A DNA stretch of 55,668 nt from the NCBI GenBank assembly GCA_900759015.1, contig CAAEUE010000018.1:1-55668 (forward strand). The letters run 5' to 3'. Origin of the DNA: Clostridia bacterium (GTDB taxonomy: Bacteria > Bacillota > Clostridia > TANB77 > CAG-508). Positions 25,610 to 33,110 of the stretch are shown one piece after another. Position 1 is the first letter of the stretch; every line of letters begins with the position of its first letter. The notes under the pieces are model-generated. The model had not been told where the DNA came from and did not search any database. It saw nothing but the letters and a program-made list of their open reading frames with translations. Made by a program: the position numbers and the translations under genes.

Positions 25610-26815
25610 CTAATCTTTTCTATTTATATTTTTAGTATGTTTCATATCCCCAGCTCTAGTAATGGTTTCATACCCATATTTATCTTTAATTAAATCTACT
25701 ACCTTATCTAATTTTTCTTGTTTTTTGGTGTCATTATTTTCAAATATTGAAATTTGCTTTTCATCTTCTTCACATAAATTGTCTACCCTAATTCCAATTA
25801 ATCTAATAGGTTCTCCTTTATATAATTGTCTTACCAATTGTTTGGCAGCATTAAATATTTCTTTAGTTGAATTCGTTGAAAAATCAAGTTTTCGTTGATG
25901 TGAATAATTTTTAAATTCACTTGTTCTAAGCTGTACACTTACAACATTACAAAGCATCTTTATCTTTCTTAACCTATATGTTGTATGTTCTGTAAGTGCT
26001 AATAAAACTTCTTCTATTTTTTCTATATCATTTATATCTTGTGATACTGTAGTGGAATTTCCTACACACTTTGGTTTCTGATATGTATATACAACTTCGG
26101 ATTCATCTATTCCGTTGGCATATTCCCACATAGTTTTTCCGAACTTACCAAATTTTTTTATTAGTAAATTTCTATCTACCTTAGCTAAATCTTCTATTGT
26201 TTTTACATTCATATTATATAATTTAGGAAGCGTTCTTCTTCCTACCATAAATAGTTCGGATATTGGTAATGTCCACATTTTTCTTGGAATTTCTTTTTCG
26301 TATAATGTATGTACTCTATCTGGTTTTTGAAAATCTGAAGCCATTTTAGCTAATAATTTATTATGTGCAACACCAATATTAACTGTAAATTTTAATTCTT
26401 CTTTTACTCTTTTACTAATTTCGTATGCGACATCTATTAATCTTCTGCCATTTAAGAATTCGGTCATATCTACAAAACATTCATCTATAGAAAATCTTTC
26501 TACTTTATATGAATATTCCAACAATAATTTATACAGCATATCTGAATATTTTCTATAAACTTTAAAATTACTTTCGTAAATTTTTATTGTAGGACATTTT
26601 TTTCTTGCACTATATAGTGGTTCTCCTGTTTTTATTCCAAATTGTTTTGCTAAATTGCTCTTAGCTAAAACAATTCCATGTCTCTGCTTTTCATCTCCAC
26701 CGATTATTGATGGAATCATTCTTATATCTAGCTTTTCGCCACATTCTAATTTATATACCGCCAGCCATGATAAAAAAGCATTATTTACATCAACATGTAA
26801 GATTTCTCTTTCCAT
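25610..26815 (-). CDS. dinB: Y-family DNA polymerase IV (DinB)
   Basis: 401 residues. The palm shows HVDVNNAFLSW (first catalytic Asp) and FSIDECFVDM (second Asp/Glu pair), then a helix-hairpin-helix thumb with LMVGRRTLPKLYN-like residues and a little-finger domain. It is an error-prone translesion polymerase in the cytosol. The C-terminus after residue 350 (CEEDEKQISIFEN) resembles a clamp-binding peptide, as in many DinB proteins. The N-terminal HVDVNNA variant is usual for Clostridia. Confidence 0.9.
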   Translation of the reverse strand: MEREILHVDVNNAFLSWLAVYKLECGEKLDIRMIPSIIGGDEKQRHGIVLAKSNLAKQFGIKTGEPLYSARKKCPTIKIYESNFKVYRKYSDMLYKLLLEYSYKVERFSIDECFVDMTEFLNGRRLIDVAYEISKRVKEELKFTVNIGVAHNKLLAKMASDFQKPDRVHTLYEKEIPRKMWTLPISELFMVGRRTLPKLYNMNVKTIEDLAKVDRNLLIKKFGKFGKTMWEYANGIDESEVVYTYQKPKCVGNSTTVSQDINDIEKIEEVLLALTEHTTYRLRKIKMLCNVVSVQLRTSEFKNYSHQRKLDFSTNSTKEIFNAAKQLVRQLYKGEPIRLIGIRVDNLCEEDEKQISIFENNDTKKQEKLDKVVDLIKDKYGYETITRAGDMKHTKNINRKD

Positions 26816-26861
26816 TTATTTCACCATCGCTATTATAAAACATATGTTCTTATATGTCAAT

Positions 26862-26883
26862 AAAAAAAGGCAAATAATTTGCC
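26862..26883 (-). terminator. terminator of the Cys-rich gene
   Basis: Minus-strand GGCAAAT-T-ATTTGCC followed immediately by TTTTTTATT; it lies 11 bases after the stop at 26894 and upstream of dinB. Confidence 0.75.
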
Positions 26884-26893
26884 CCCTAATAAT

Positions 26894-27655
26894 TTATATA
26901 TTAAATAATACTAATCTATCAATAATCTTCTCTCTCTTAATAAAAAAATTAGTTTTTACAATTAATTTTTGAATTGGATTAAAAAAACATTCTATAAGTT
27001 GGATATCCCTTAGTTTAAATTTTACTTTAATTGCATCACAAGTAAATAGCTTACAAGTAATACATTGTGTAGAACAATGCTTATCTACTAAATATGGACA
27101 TTCCTTTAATTCTCCATTCATAGTTAGTGGATGCTTAAATTTGTGACAACAGCCCATTGTTACTCTTTCACTACAATTTCTTTTTCCTATACATACATCA
27201 TCTTTAAAATCGCAATAATTATTTCTCGAAAATTCTTCATCTAAATCTTCACATACTTGGTCATAAATATATTCTATCCTTTTCCTTTTTTCTTTAATAA
27301 AAACTGCTTTTAAACATTTTATTATATCTGTTTTGCTTTCTTGAGTACTGTCCTCTATAAACTCACCTATTATTTTCTTTTCTTTATATTTAATTCCTAT
27401 ATCAAGCTTCTTTCTATAGCAATTTTTTAATATTCTTTGAATGTTTTTTATTATATTTTTTAAATTCGTATCTTTTTCTATTTGGATACTAAATAAAACA
27501 GGTAACTCTTTTAATTTAATTCTATTTTTCTTATCTTTTATTGTAATAATTTGACAAAACTCATTTTTCTTAGAATCGATAAATTTCTTTAATTCTCCTT
27601 TTTGAATAAAAATATCATACTCTTCATTTAATTTTTTTATATTTTCCCATAGCAA
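26894..27655 (-). CDS. Cys-rich hypothetical protein, 253 aa
   Basis: The N-terminal 130 residues are Lys/Ile-rich and helical. The C-terminal part has clustered cysteines: CDFKDDVCIGKRNC, then MGCCHKFKHP, ECPYLVDKHCSTQC, and ITCKLFTCDAIKVKF (about ten Cys in 70 residues), likely binding zinc or an Fe-S cluster. The pattern matches conserved hypothetical proteins I recall from Clostridia, with no known role. It lies between obgE and dinB, each separated by a terminator, so it is probably expressed alone. Confidence 0.7.
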   Translation of the reverse strand: MLWENIKKLNEEYDIFIQKGELKKFIDSKKNEFCQIITIKDKKNRIKLKELPVLFSIQIEKDTNLKNIIKNIQRILKNCYRKKLDIGIKYKEKKIIGEFIEDSTQESKTDIIKCLKAVFIKEKRKRIEYIYDQVCEDLDEEFSRNNYCDFKDDVCIGKRNCSERVTMGCCHKFKHPLTMNGELKECPYLVDKHCSTQCITCKLFTCDAIKVKFKLRDIQLIECFFNPIQKLIVKTNFFIKREKIIDRLVLFNI

Positions 27656-27683
27656 TTTTAATTCCCCTCTTATACAAAAGTAA

Positions 27684-27702
27684 GCACAGATAAAATCTGT
27701 GC
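27684..27702 (-). terminator. hairpin terminating obgE
   Basis: GCACAGAT-AAA-ATCTGTGC is perfect (8 bp). On the minus strand it is followed by TTACTTTTG. It lies about 70 bases after the obgE stop. Confidence 0.65.
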
Positions 27703-27774
27703 CCGATTATTTTACTTTATTTAACAGCATTTCTTGATATTCTCATATATTAGTACTACTTAGGCACTATTTTA

Positions 27775-29049
27775 CTAGTCATACCATTCTAATTCCCAAT
27801 CTACAACTTTTACTGTATCTCCATCTTTTACTCCGGCTTTTTTTAAAGCCTCATTAACACCTAGTTCGTCAAGTTTTCTTTGGAAATAATACATTGATTC
27901 TGTATCTTCTAAGTTAACCCTAGACATTAATTTTTCAACTGCTGGACCAATAACTACATACATATCTTCTTCTTTTACTATTTGGAATTCGTTCTTGTCT
28001 TCTTCTAATTTATATACTTTTCTTTGATTTGTTTCTATTAGATTTTCTTTTGGAATTTCTTTTAAAAGTTCTTCTACTCTTGTTAATAATTCCTTTACAC
28101 CTTGTTTAGTAATAGATGATATCTTAAATATTTCTAAATTTTCTTTTTTAGCAACTTTTTCTAATTCATTATATAAAGATTCATCTTGTGCTACATCTAA
28201 TTTTGTAGCGACAATAATTTGTTTCTTTTTTGTTAACTTCTCACTATAATTTTTAAGCTCATTATTAATATCATAAAAATCCTTTACTGGATCTCTACCT
28301 TGAAAACCTGAAACATCTATTAAGTGTAATATTAATCTTGTTCTTTCTATATGTCTTAAAAATTGAATTCCAAGCCCAACGCCTTCGCTTGCACCTTCTA
28401 TTAATCCAGGAATATCTGCAATTACAAAACTATCACCATTTTCTGTCTTTACAACTCCTAAATTTGGATTTAAAGTTGTGAATGGATAATCTGCAATTTT
28501 AGGCTTAGCATCTGTAACAACAGATAGAAATGTTGATTTACCTGCATTTGGAAAACCTACTAATCCGACATCTGCTAATGATTTTAATTCTAATATTAGT
28601 TCTTTTTCTATACCTTTTTCTCCAGTTTGTGCAAATCTAGGAGCTTGTCTTGTTGCAGTTGCAAAATGAGAATTTCCTTTTCCACCTCTTCCACCTGGCA
28701 ACACTAATTCTTTAGAATCTTCTTCTGATAGATCAGCTACAATTTCTCCTGTTTCGGCATCTTTAACAACTGTACCTATTGGAACTTTTATATATAAATC
28801 TTGTCCTTGTTTTCCGTTACAGCGTGCTCCGCTACCATTTTGACCATTTTCTGCTTTGAATTTTTTATTATATCTAAAATTTATTAAGGTGTTCGAATCC
28901 TTATCTGTTATAAAATATACATCTCCACCTTTTCCACCATCTCCGCCATCTGGTCCACCTGCTGCTACATATTTTTCTCTTCTAAATGATATAGCACCAT
29001 TTCCACCATTACCGGATTTAACAAATATTTTTGTATAATCTGTATACAT
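27775..29049 (-). CDS. obgE: GTPase ObgE/CgtA
   Basis: 424 residues with all three domains: the glycine-rich Obg fold (GGDGGKGGDVYF, GGRGGKGNSHFAT), the G domain with GFPNAGKSTFLS (P-loop, about 165-176), DIPGLIEGA and KLDV (NKxD variant TKLD), and the C-terminal OCT domain ending VVDWELEWYD. It is a ribosome-associated GTPase for 50S assembly and stress response. It follows trpS by 11 bases in the same orientation. In many Firmicutes obg sits right after rpmA; here trpS intervenes. Confidence 0.96.
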   Translation of the reverse strand: MYTDYTKIFVKSGNGGNGAISFRREKYVAAGGPDGGDGGKGGDVYFITDKDSNTLINFRYNKKFKAENGQNGSGARCNGKQGQDLYIKVPIGTVVKDAETGEIVADLSEEDSKELVLPGGRGGKGNSHFATATRQAPRFAQTGEKGIEKELILELKSLADVGLVGFPNAGKSTFLSVVTDAKPKIADYPFTTLNPNLGVVKTENGDSFVIADIPGLIEGASEGVGLGIQFLRHIERTRLILHLIDVSGFQGRDPVKDFYDINNELKNYSEKLTKKKQIIVATKLDVAQDESLYNELEKVAKKENLEIFKISSITKQGVKELLTRVEELLKEIPKENLIETNQRKVYKLEEDKNEFQIVKEEDMYVVIGPAVEKLMSRVNLEDTESMYYFQRKLDELGVNEALKKAGVKDGDTVKVVDWELEWYD

Positions 29050-29060
29050 TTTCCTCTCCT

Positions 29061-30077
29061 TTATTTATCAAAATAATTAAGCTTCATATTTGCTTTAACT
29101 TTTCTCATTGTTTCTTTTGCTATCTCTTGTGCTTTTTTAGTTCCATTAATTAATATCTCATCTAGTAGTTCTGGTCTTTCTTCATAATATTTTCTTTTTT
29201 CCCTAATAGGTCTTAATTTTTCTATGATATTTGCTGCTAATTGCTTTTTGCAAGCAACACAACCTCTTTTTCCTTCCCTACATTCTTGGCATACAATTTT
29301 AACATCTTCTGGGTTAGTAAATAAATCATGGTAATATGCCACCATACATATATCAGGATTTCCTAAATCATCCTTTTTTATTCTGCCTGGATCTGTTACT
29401 GCTCCCATAACTTTTTTAGATATCTCTTCTTCTGAATCTGAAAGATATATCGCATTTCCTAATGATTTTCCCATTTTCTCGTTGCCATCTAAGCCTTTAA
29501 TTCTTTTATTCGAACTTAATACTGCTTGTGGCTCTTTTAATGTTTCACCATATATACTATTAAATTTTCTTACGATTTCTCTACATTGTTCTATTAAAGG
29601 CAATTGGTCTTCTCCTACTGGAACTAATTCCCCTTCAAATGCTGTTATATCAGCAGCTTGACTTACAGGATATCCTAGAAATCCATATGTTACACTTTCC
29701 CCAAAAACATCTTTCTTTTGAGCAATTTCGGTTTTTACTGTTGGATTTCTTTCTAGTCTTGCGATTGTTACTAAATTTGAATAATATACTGTTAACTCCG
29801 CAAGCTCTGGTACCATTGATTGCAAAAAGATAGTTGTTTTTTCTGGATCTATTCCTACTGACAAATAGTCTAGTAAAACTTGATAAACATTATCTCTTAC
29901 TTTTTGTGGATTATTAAAATTATCTGTTAAAGCTTGCACATCTGCAATCATAACAAATCTTTCTATACTATCATCTTCTTGCATCTTTACTCTATTTTGT
30001 AAAGAGCCAAAATAATGTCCTATATGTAATCTTCCTGTTGGTCTATCTCCTGTTAAACTTCTTTTTTTATCTGCCAT
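29061..30077 (-). CDS. trpS: tryptophanyl-tRNA synthetase with probable Fe-S motif
   Basis: 338 residues from ATG 30077 (GGAG eight bases upstream); a longer in-frame start eight codons earlier lacks this. Class I signatures GDRPTGRLHIGHYFGSL and KMGKSLGN. In the C-terminal domain the cysteines follow C-x21-C-x6-C-x2-C (ICMVAYYHD to CQEC then CVAC), very close to the C-x22-C-x6-C-x2-C 4Fe-4S motif described for Thermotoga maritima TrpRS. It charges tRNA-Trp. A promoter is at 30111-30139. Confidence 0.95.
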   Translation of the reverse strand: MADKKRSLTGDRPTGRLHIGHYFGSLQNRVKMQEDDSIERFVMIADVQALTDNFNNPQKVRDNVYQVLLDYLSVGIDPEKTTIFLQSMVPELAELTVYYSNLVTIARLERNPTVKTEIAQKKDVFGESVTYGFLGYPVSQAADITAFEGELVPVGEDQLPLIEQCREIVRKFNSIYGETLKEPQAVLSSNKRIKGLDGNEKMGKSLGNAIYLSDSEEEISKKVMGAVTDPGRIKKDDLGNPDICMVAYYHDLFTNPEDVKIVCQECREGKRGCVACKKQLAANIIEKLRPIREKRKYYEERPELLDEILINGTKKAQEIAKETMRKVKANMKLNYFDK

Positions 30078-30110
30078 ATCGCCATCTCCAATCATTGTCA
30101 ATTCTGCTAT

Positions 30111-30139
30111 ATTATACTATATTTTCTAGTTTTTTACAA
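30111..30139 (-). promoter_or_regulatory. sigma-A promoter of trpS
   Basis: Minus-strand TTGTAA (30134-30139), 17 bases, TATAAT (30111-30116). The leader would be only about 30 bases, too short for a T-box. Confidence 0.7.
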
Positions 30140-30211
30140 TTAAATTATAGTTGAAATTTAAAATTCACTATTATAATTATATTTATTACTAGCAATATTT
30201 GTTATAAATAC

Positions 30212-30244
30212 AAAAAAGACAGGTTCATAACCTGCCTTTTTTAT
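30212..30244 (-). terminator. Rho-independent terminator of rplU-rpmA
   Basis: Minus-strand AAAAAAGGCAGGTT / AACCTGTCTTTTTT with a 4-base loop, six bases after the rpmA stop; the T-run is in the 3' arm. Confidence 0.85.
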
Positions 30245-30249
30245 AAATC

Positions 30250-30519
30250 TTAAGCATTAGCTGCTGTTTCTTCGTAAACACTTACTTGTTTCTTATCTTT
30301 TCCGAATTTTTCAAATTTTACAGTTCCATTTACTAATGCATATAATGTATCATCACTACCAATTCCTACATTTTTACCTGGATGATATTTTGTTCCTCTT
30401 TGTCTAATAAGGATATTTCCAGCTAAAACGAATTGTCCATCTGCTTTTTTGACACCTAAACGCTTTGACTCACTGTCTCTTCCGTTCTTAACACTACCTT
30501 GACCTTTTTTATGTGCCAT
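30250..30519 (-). CDS. rpmA: 50S ribosomal protein L27, without N-terminal extension
   Basis: 89 residues with the canonical core GSVKNGRDSESKRLGVKK and LIRQRGTKYHPGKNVGIGSD. It begins MAHKKGQGS, the mature-type start seen in proteobacteria. Firmicutes L27 normally carries an extra N-terminal peptide (ending near FFA) cut off by the protease Prp. Here an in-frame TGA three codons upstream rules out such an extension. The prp gene usually found between rplU and rpmA is also absent (the gap is 41 bases). Confidence 0.95.
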   Translation of the reverse strand: MAHKKGQGSVKNGRDSESKRLGVKKADGQFVLAGNILIRQRGTKYHPGKNVGIGSDDTLYALVNGTVKFEKFGKDKKQVSVYEETAANA

Positions 30520-30560
30520 TAAATTTCACTCCTTTCGTGGATAATATCTCTCTTTATATC

Positions 30561-30899
30561 TTAAGCTTCTGCTTTAGCTTTTGCAGCAGCTGTTTTTATT
30601 GATGTAATTTCAACCTTTGTATATGGTTGTCTATGTCCTTGTGTTCTTCTGTAGTTCTTTTTAGCTTTGTATTTGTATACACGGATTTTCTTTCCTTTAC
30701 CATGAGAAACTACTTTTCCTTCTACTTTTACACCTTTAACATTAGGAGTTCCTACTTCGATTTTTCCATCATTAGATACTAAGATTACTTTATCGAATGT
30801 AACTTTTTTTCCTTCTTCTACGTCTAATTTTTCGAAGAATACTACATCTCCTTCTGCTACTTTGTATTGTTTTCCACAACTTTCGATTATTGCGTACAT
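30561..30899 (-). CDS. rplU: 50S ribosomal protein L21
   Basis: 112 residues from ATG 30899, preceded by GGGAGGTG; a GTG four codons earlier sits inside the ribosome-binding site. MYAIIESCGKQYKVAEGD at the N-terminus and KKNYRRTQGHRQPYTKV near the end are classical. A short Ala/Lys tail follows. First gene of rplU-rpmA, with an L21-type leader. Confidence 0.95.
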   Translation of the reverse strand: MYAIIESCGKQYKVAEGDVVFFEKLDVEEGKKVTFDKVILVSNDGKIEVGTPNVKGVKVEGKVVSHGKGKKIRVYKYKAKKNYRRTQGHRQPYTKVEITSIKTAAAKAKAEA

Positions 30900-30904
30900 T
30901 ATAA

Positions 30905-31002
30905 AATGCACCTCCCTATTTTTGTATACTCGCTAAGCATAAATACAAGGCAGTTAGCTAGCTAACATTTAGTTGCCCGACCTAGGCGGCTTACAGGTAA
31001 TT
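30905..31002 (-). promoter_or_regulatory. probable L21 leader of rplU-rpmA
   Basis: The transcript leader of about 95 bases contains a strong inverted stretch (GTTAGCTAGCTAAC, 30955-30968) and a second one around GCCGCCTAGG. The position, between a sigma-A promoter and rplU, and the GC content relative to the neighbourhood fit the L21 leader described in Firmicutes, thought to bind L21 for autoregulation. I have not verified the consensus base by base. Confidence 0.5.
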
Positions 31003-31032
31003 ATTTTACCATATCATTCCAAGGTTTGTCAA
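31003..31032 (-). promoter_or_regulatory. sigma-A promoter of rplU-rpmA
   Basis: Minus-strand TTGACA (31027-31032), 18 bases, TAAAAT (31003-31008), immediately upstream of the structured leader. Confidence 0.75.
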
Positions 31033-31036
31033 CCCC

Positions 31037-31570
31037 TTAATCAGCTTTATTTTCGATATTTGCTAGCCATCTATTTAATTCTTTTCTTTTATGAAATATT
31101 ATAACTTTTTCTTTAGGCGTTTTGTTTATATTTTCTTTAATCTGTTTTCTTTTCTTTTGCCTAAATGTAATCATATATTTTAAGAAATGCCAATCAATTC
31201 TTTCTTTACACCCAGGAAGTTCTTTTTTCTCTTTATTAAAATTACGTATTGTCCTTTCTAATACTCCTTTTATAATGCTAGTAGTAGAATAATCTAGCCA
31301 AATTACTAAATCTGCTCTTTCTAATCTTTTTGGTAATGTTCCTACATAATTACCATCAATTATCCAGTATTCTTCTTTTACTTTCTCTAATATTTTTTTG
31401 TCTCTTTCTTCAGTAGGTATTTTTTCCCAATTTGGTTTAAAATTCACACTATCTAAATGAGTTGCTGGTATTTTTAATATGTTAGATAATTGCTGTGCAA
31501 GTGTTGTTTTTCCTGTTCCTGGCCCTCCAACTATAGAAATTCTTTTTACATCTTTTAATTTTTCTTTCAT
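31037..31570 (-). CDS. P-loop kinase-like protein (DNA topology modulation / FlaR-like)
   Basis: 177 residues from ATG 31570 (AGGAG before it). Walker A is ISIVGGPGTGKTTLAQQL; then HLDSVNFKPNWEK, WIIDGNYVGTLPKRLERADLVIWLD, and Arg-rich GVLERTIRNF. This matches adenylate-kinase-like proteins annotated as topology modulation protein FlaR. The real substrate is unknown. It is downstream of rplU's promoter region on the same strand but not in that operon. Confidence 0.8.
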   Translation of the reverse strand: MKEKLKDVKRISIVGGPGTGKTTLAQQLSNILKIPATHLDSVNFKPNWEKIPTEERDKKILEKVKEEYWIIDGNYVGTLPKRLERADLVIWLDYSTTSIIKGVLERTIRNFNKEKKELPGCKERIDWHFLKYMITFRQKKRKQIKENINKTPKEKVIIFHKRKELNRWLANIENKAD

Positions 31571-31692
31571 AATCTTTCTCCTTAAACATTTTATTTTGTC
31601 TAATTTAGTCAATCGATTATTTGCAATTTCTATTTACTTTGCACATTATATATGATAACTTAATAATTATCAATCTATAAGAGGTATGTGCT

Positions 31693-32061
31693 ATGAAACG
31701 AAAAACAAAAAAATCACAATTGAATTCGTCTAAAGCACCAAAACCAGAAAGGGTTTTCACTCGGAAGGATTTCGAAGTAAGACCTGTAACAAAGGAAGAC
31801 AAATGGTGCCACTTCGCGGAAGGACCTAATAAAGCAGCTCCATATGGTTACATTGTTGCCATTCCAAATTATTCAAAAAGAATGAACCTTAATCTTAATG
31901 GCATCATTGTTCGGACAAGGCTTTTTAAAAAAGTTTGGTATCTGCAAGTGGTAGAGTCACCAGGATGCAGAAACTACCAATCTGCTGAATTAAAAAGAAG
32001 CCATACTGGTAATAAAAAACGAACCGAGGATAAATACTTAAATATCTCTCGTCAGTTATAA
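31693..32061 (+). CDS. orphan basic hypothetical protein, 122 aa
   Basis: No family recognised. It opens MKRKTKKSQLNSSKAPKPER, a disordered Lys/Arg-rich tail, and then has a folded-looking part with VRPVTKEDKWCHFAEGP and FKKVWYLQVVESPGCRNY. No membrane or signal segment. It is flanked by its own strong terminator and a convergent kinase gene. By eye it is clearly less AT-rich than its neighbours and uses codons (CGG, CTG, GCG) that are rare around it, suggesting recent acquisition. A nucleic-acid-binding role is conceivable from charge alone. Confidence 0.65.
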   Translation: MKRKTKKSQLNSSKAPKPERVFTRKDFEVRPVTKEDKWCHFAEGPNKAAPYGYIVAIPNYSKRMNLNLNGIIVRTRLFKKVWYLQVVESPGCRNYQSAELKRSHTGNKKRTEDKYLNISRQL

Positions 32062-32072
32062 TCTTATCAGAA

Positions 32073-32122
32073 CAATAGAAAAATGCTGGAACTAGCATTG
32101 CTAATCCAGCATTTTTCTATTG
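32073..32122 (+). terminator. 18-bp perfect terminator stem
   Basis: CAATAGAAAAATGCTGGA and its complement TCCAGCATTTTTCTATTG flank a 14-base loop; T-run within the 3' arm. The last bases overlap the -35 box of the next promoter at 32120. Confidence 0.85.
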
Positions 32123-32148
32123 AAATTATACTAAAAAGATCTTATAAT
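32120..32148 (+). promoter_or_regulatory. sigma-A promoter placed for a leaderless mRNA
   Basis: TTGAAA (32120-32125), 17 bases, TATAAT (32143-32148). The ATG of the pseudouridine synthase is nine bases after TATAAT, so transcription should start at or within three bases of the start codon. No Shine-Dalgarno sequence precedes it. Confidence 0.65.
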
Positions 32149-32157
32149 TATATTATT

Positions 32158-33039
32158 ATGAGAGATTTAGTTGTAGATAAAAGATATGATAATAAAAGAT
32201 TAAGTAAATTATTACTAGATACATTTCCCGCATTAAAATATGGAATATTTGTTAAAGCTTTAAAGAAAAAAGATATTTTAATAAATGAAAAACGTGTATC
32301 TAAAGATTGTATTGTATATGAAAATGATAAGGTTAAAGTATATATTGTAGATGATTTACTTTACAAAAAATATGATATTCCAGTAATATATGAAGATGAT
32401 AATATAATCATTTTTAATAAACCTAAAGAATTAGAAGTTACAGGTATCGATTCTTTAACTACATATGTTAATGAAAATTATAGTCCAAAATTTATGCCAT
32501 GCCATAGGCTAGATAGGAATACCTCTGGTTTAATTATTTTTTCTAAAAGTGATGAGGTTAATAACATTTTAATGGAAAAGTTTAAAAATCACGAGATAGA
32601 AAAACGTTACCTTGCCAAAGTTATTGGAATTCCAATTAAAAAGAAAGATACTTTAGTTCACTATTTATTTAAAGATAATAAGAAATCAATAGTATATATT
32701 TCAGATAAACCAAAGACTGGATACAGGAAGATTATTACATCATATAAAGTATTAAGCTCTGATTCAAAAGAGAATACTTCCATTTTAGATATTAACTTGG
32801 AAACAGGCAGGACTCATCAAATAAGAGCACATCTAGCATATATTGGTCATCCTATAATAGGTGATGGAAAATATGGTAATAATCAAATAAATAAAAAATT
32901 TAATCAAAAAACACAATTATTATGTAGCTATTATATAAAATTTAATTTTATTTCAGATGCAGGTATTTTGAATTACTTAAATGGAAAAGAAATTAAGTTA
33001 GATGATATTAATTTTATAAAACAAAGAGCTTTAGTTTAA
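32158..33039 (+). CDS. RluA-family 23S rRNA pseudouridine synthase
   Basis: 293 residues from ATG 32158; an upstream in-frame ATG lies inside the terminator hairpin and is rejected. N-terminal S4-like domain (KALKKKDILINEKRVSKDC) and the catalytic domain with signature HRLDRNTSGLIIFSKS (Asp in HRLDR), GRTHQIRAHLAYIGHPIIGD. It converts specific uridines of rRNA or tRNA to pseudouridine; the exact target among RluA/C/D types cannot be set from sequence. The predicted mRNA is leaderless. Confidence 0.88.
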   Translation: MRDLVVDKRYDNKRLSKLLLDTFPALKYGIFVKALKKKDILINEKRVSKDCIVYENDKVKVYIVDDLLYKKYDIPVIYEDDNIIIFNKPKELEVTGIDSLTTYVNENYSPKFMPCHRLDRNTSGLIIFSKSDEVNNILMEKFKNHEIEKRYLAKVIGIPIKKKDTLVHYLFKDNKKSIVYISDKPKTGYRKIITSYKVLSSDSKENTSILDINLETGRTHQIRAHLAYIGHPIIGDGKYGNNQINKKFNQKTQLLCSYYIKFNFISDAGILNYLNGKEIKLDDINFIKQRALV

Positions 33040-33063
33040 AAACCAAGGCTCTTACTTTTATAA

Positions 33064-33096
33064 ATAGGGATTTAAGGAACGTCCCCCAATCCCTAT
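33064..33096. repeat. dispersed palindromic repeat, copy 2
   Basis: ATAGGGATT / AATCCCTAT (9 bp) around loop TAAGGAACGTCCCCC. It sits between the convergent pseudouridine synthase and ftsH genes, the same type of site as copy 1. Confidence 0.75.
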
Positions 33097-33110
33097 AACA
33101 TATATTTATT

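Noticed and set aside
30078..30140. T-box leader upstream of trpS
   Set aside because: The promoter gives a leader of only about 30 bases and there is no T-box sequence; the cysS upstream region likewise shows none.
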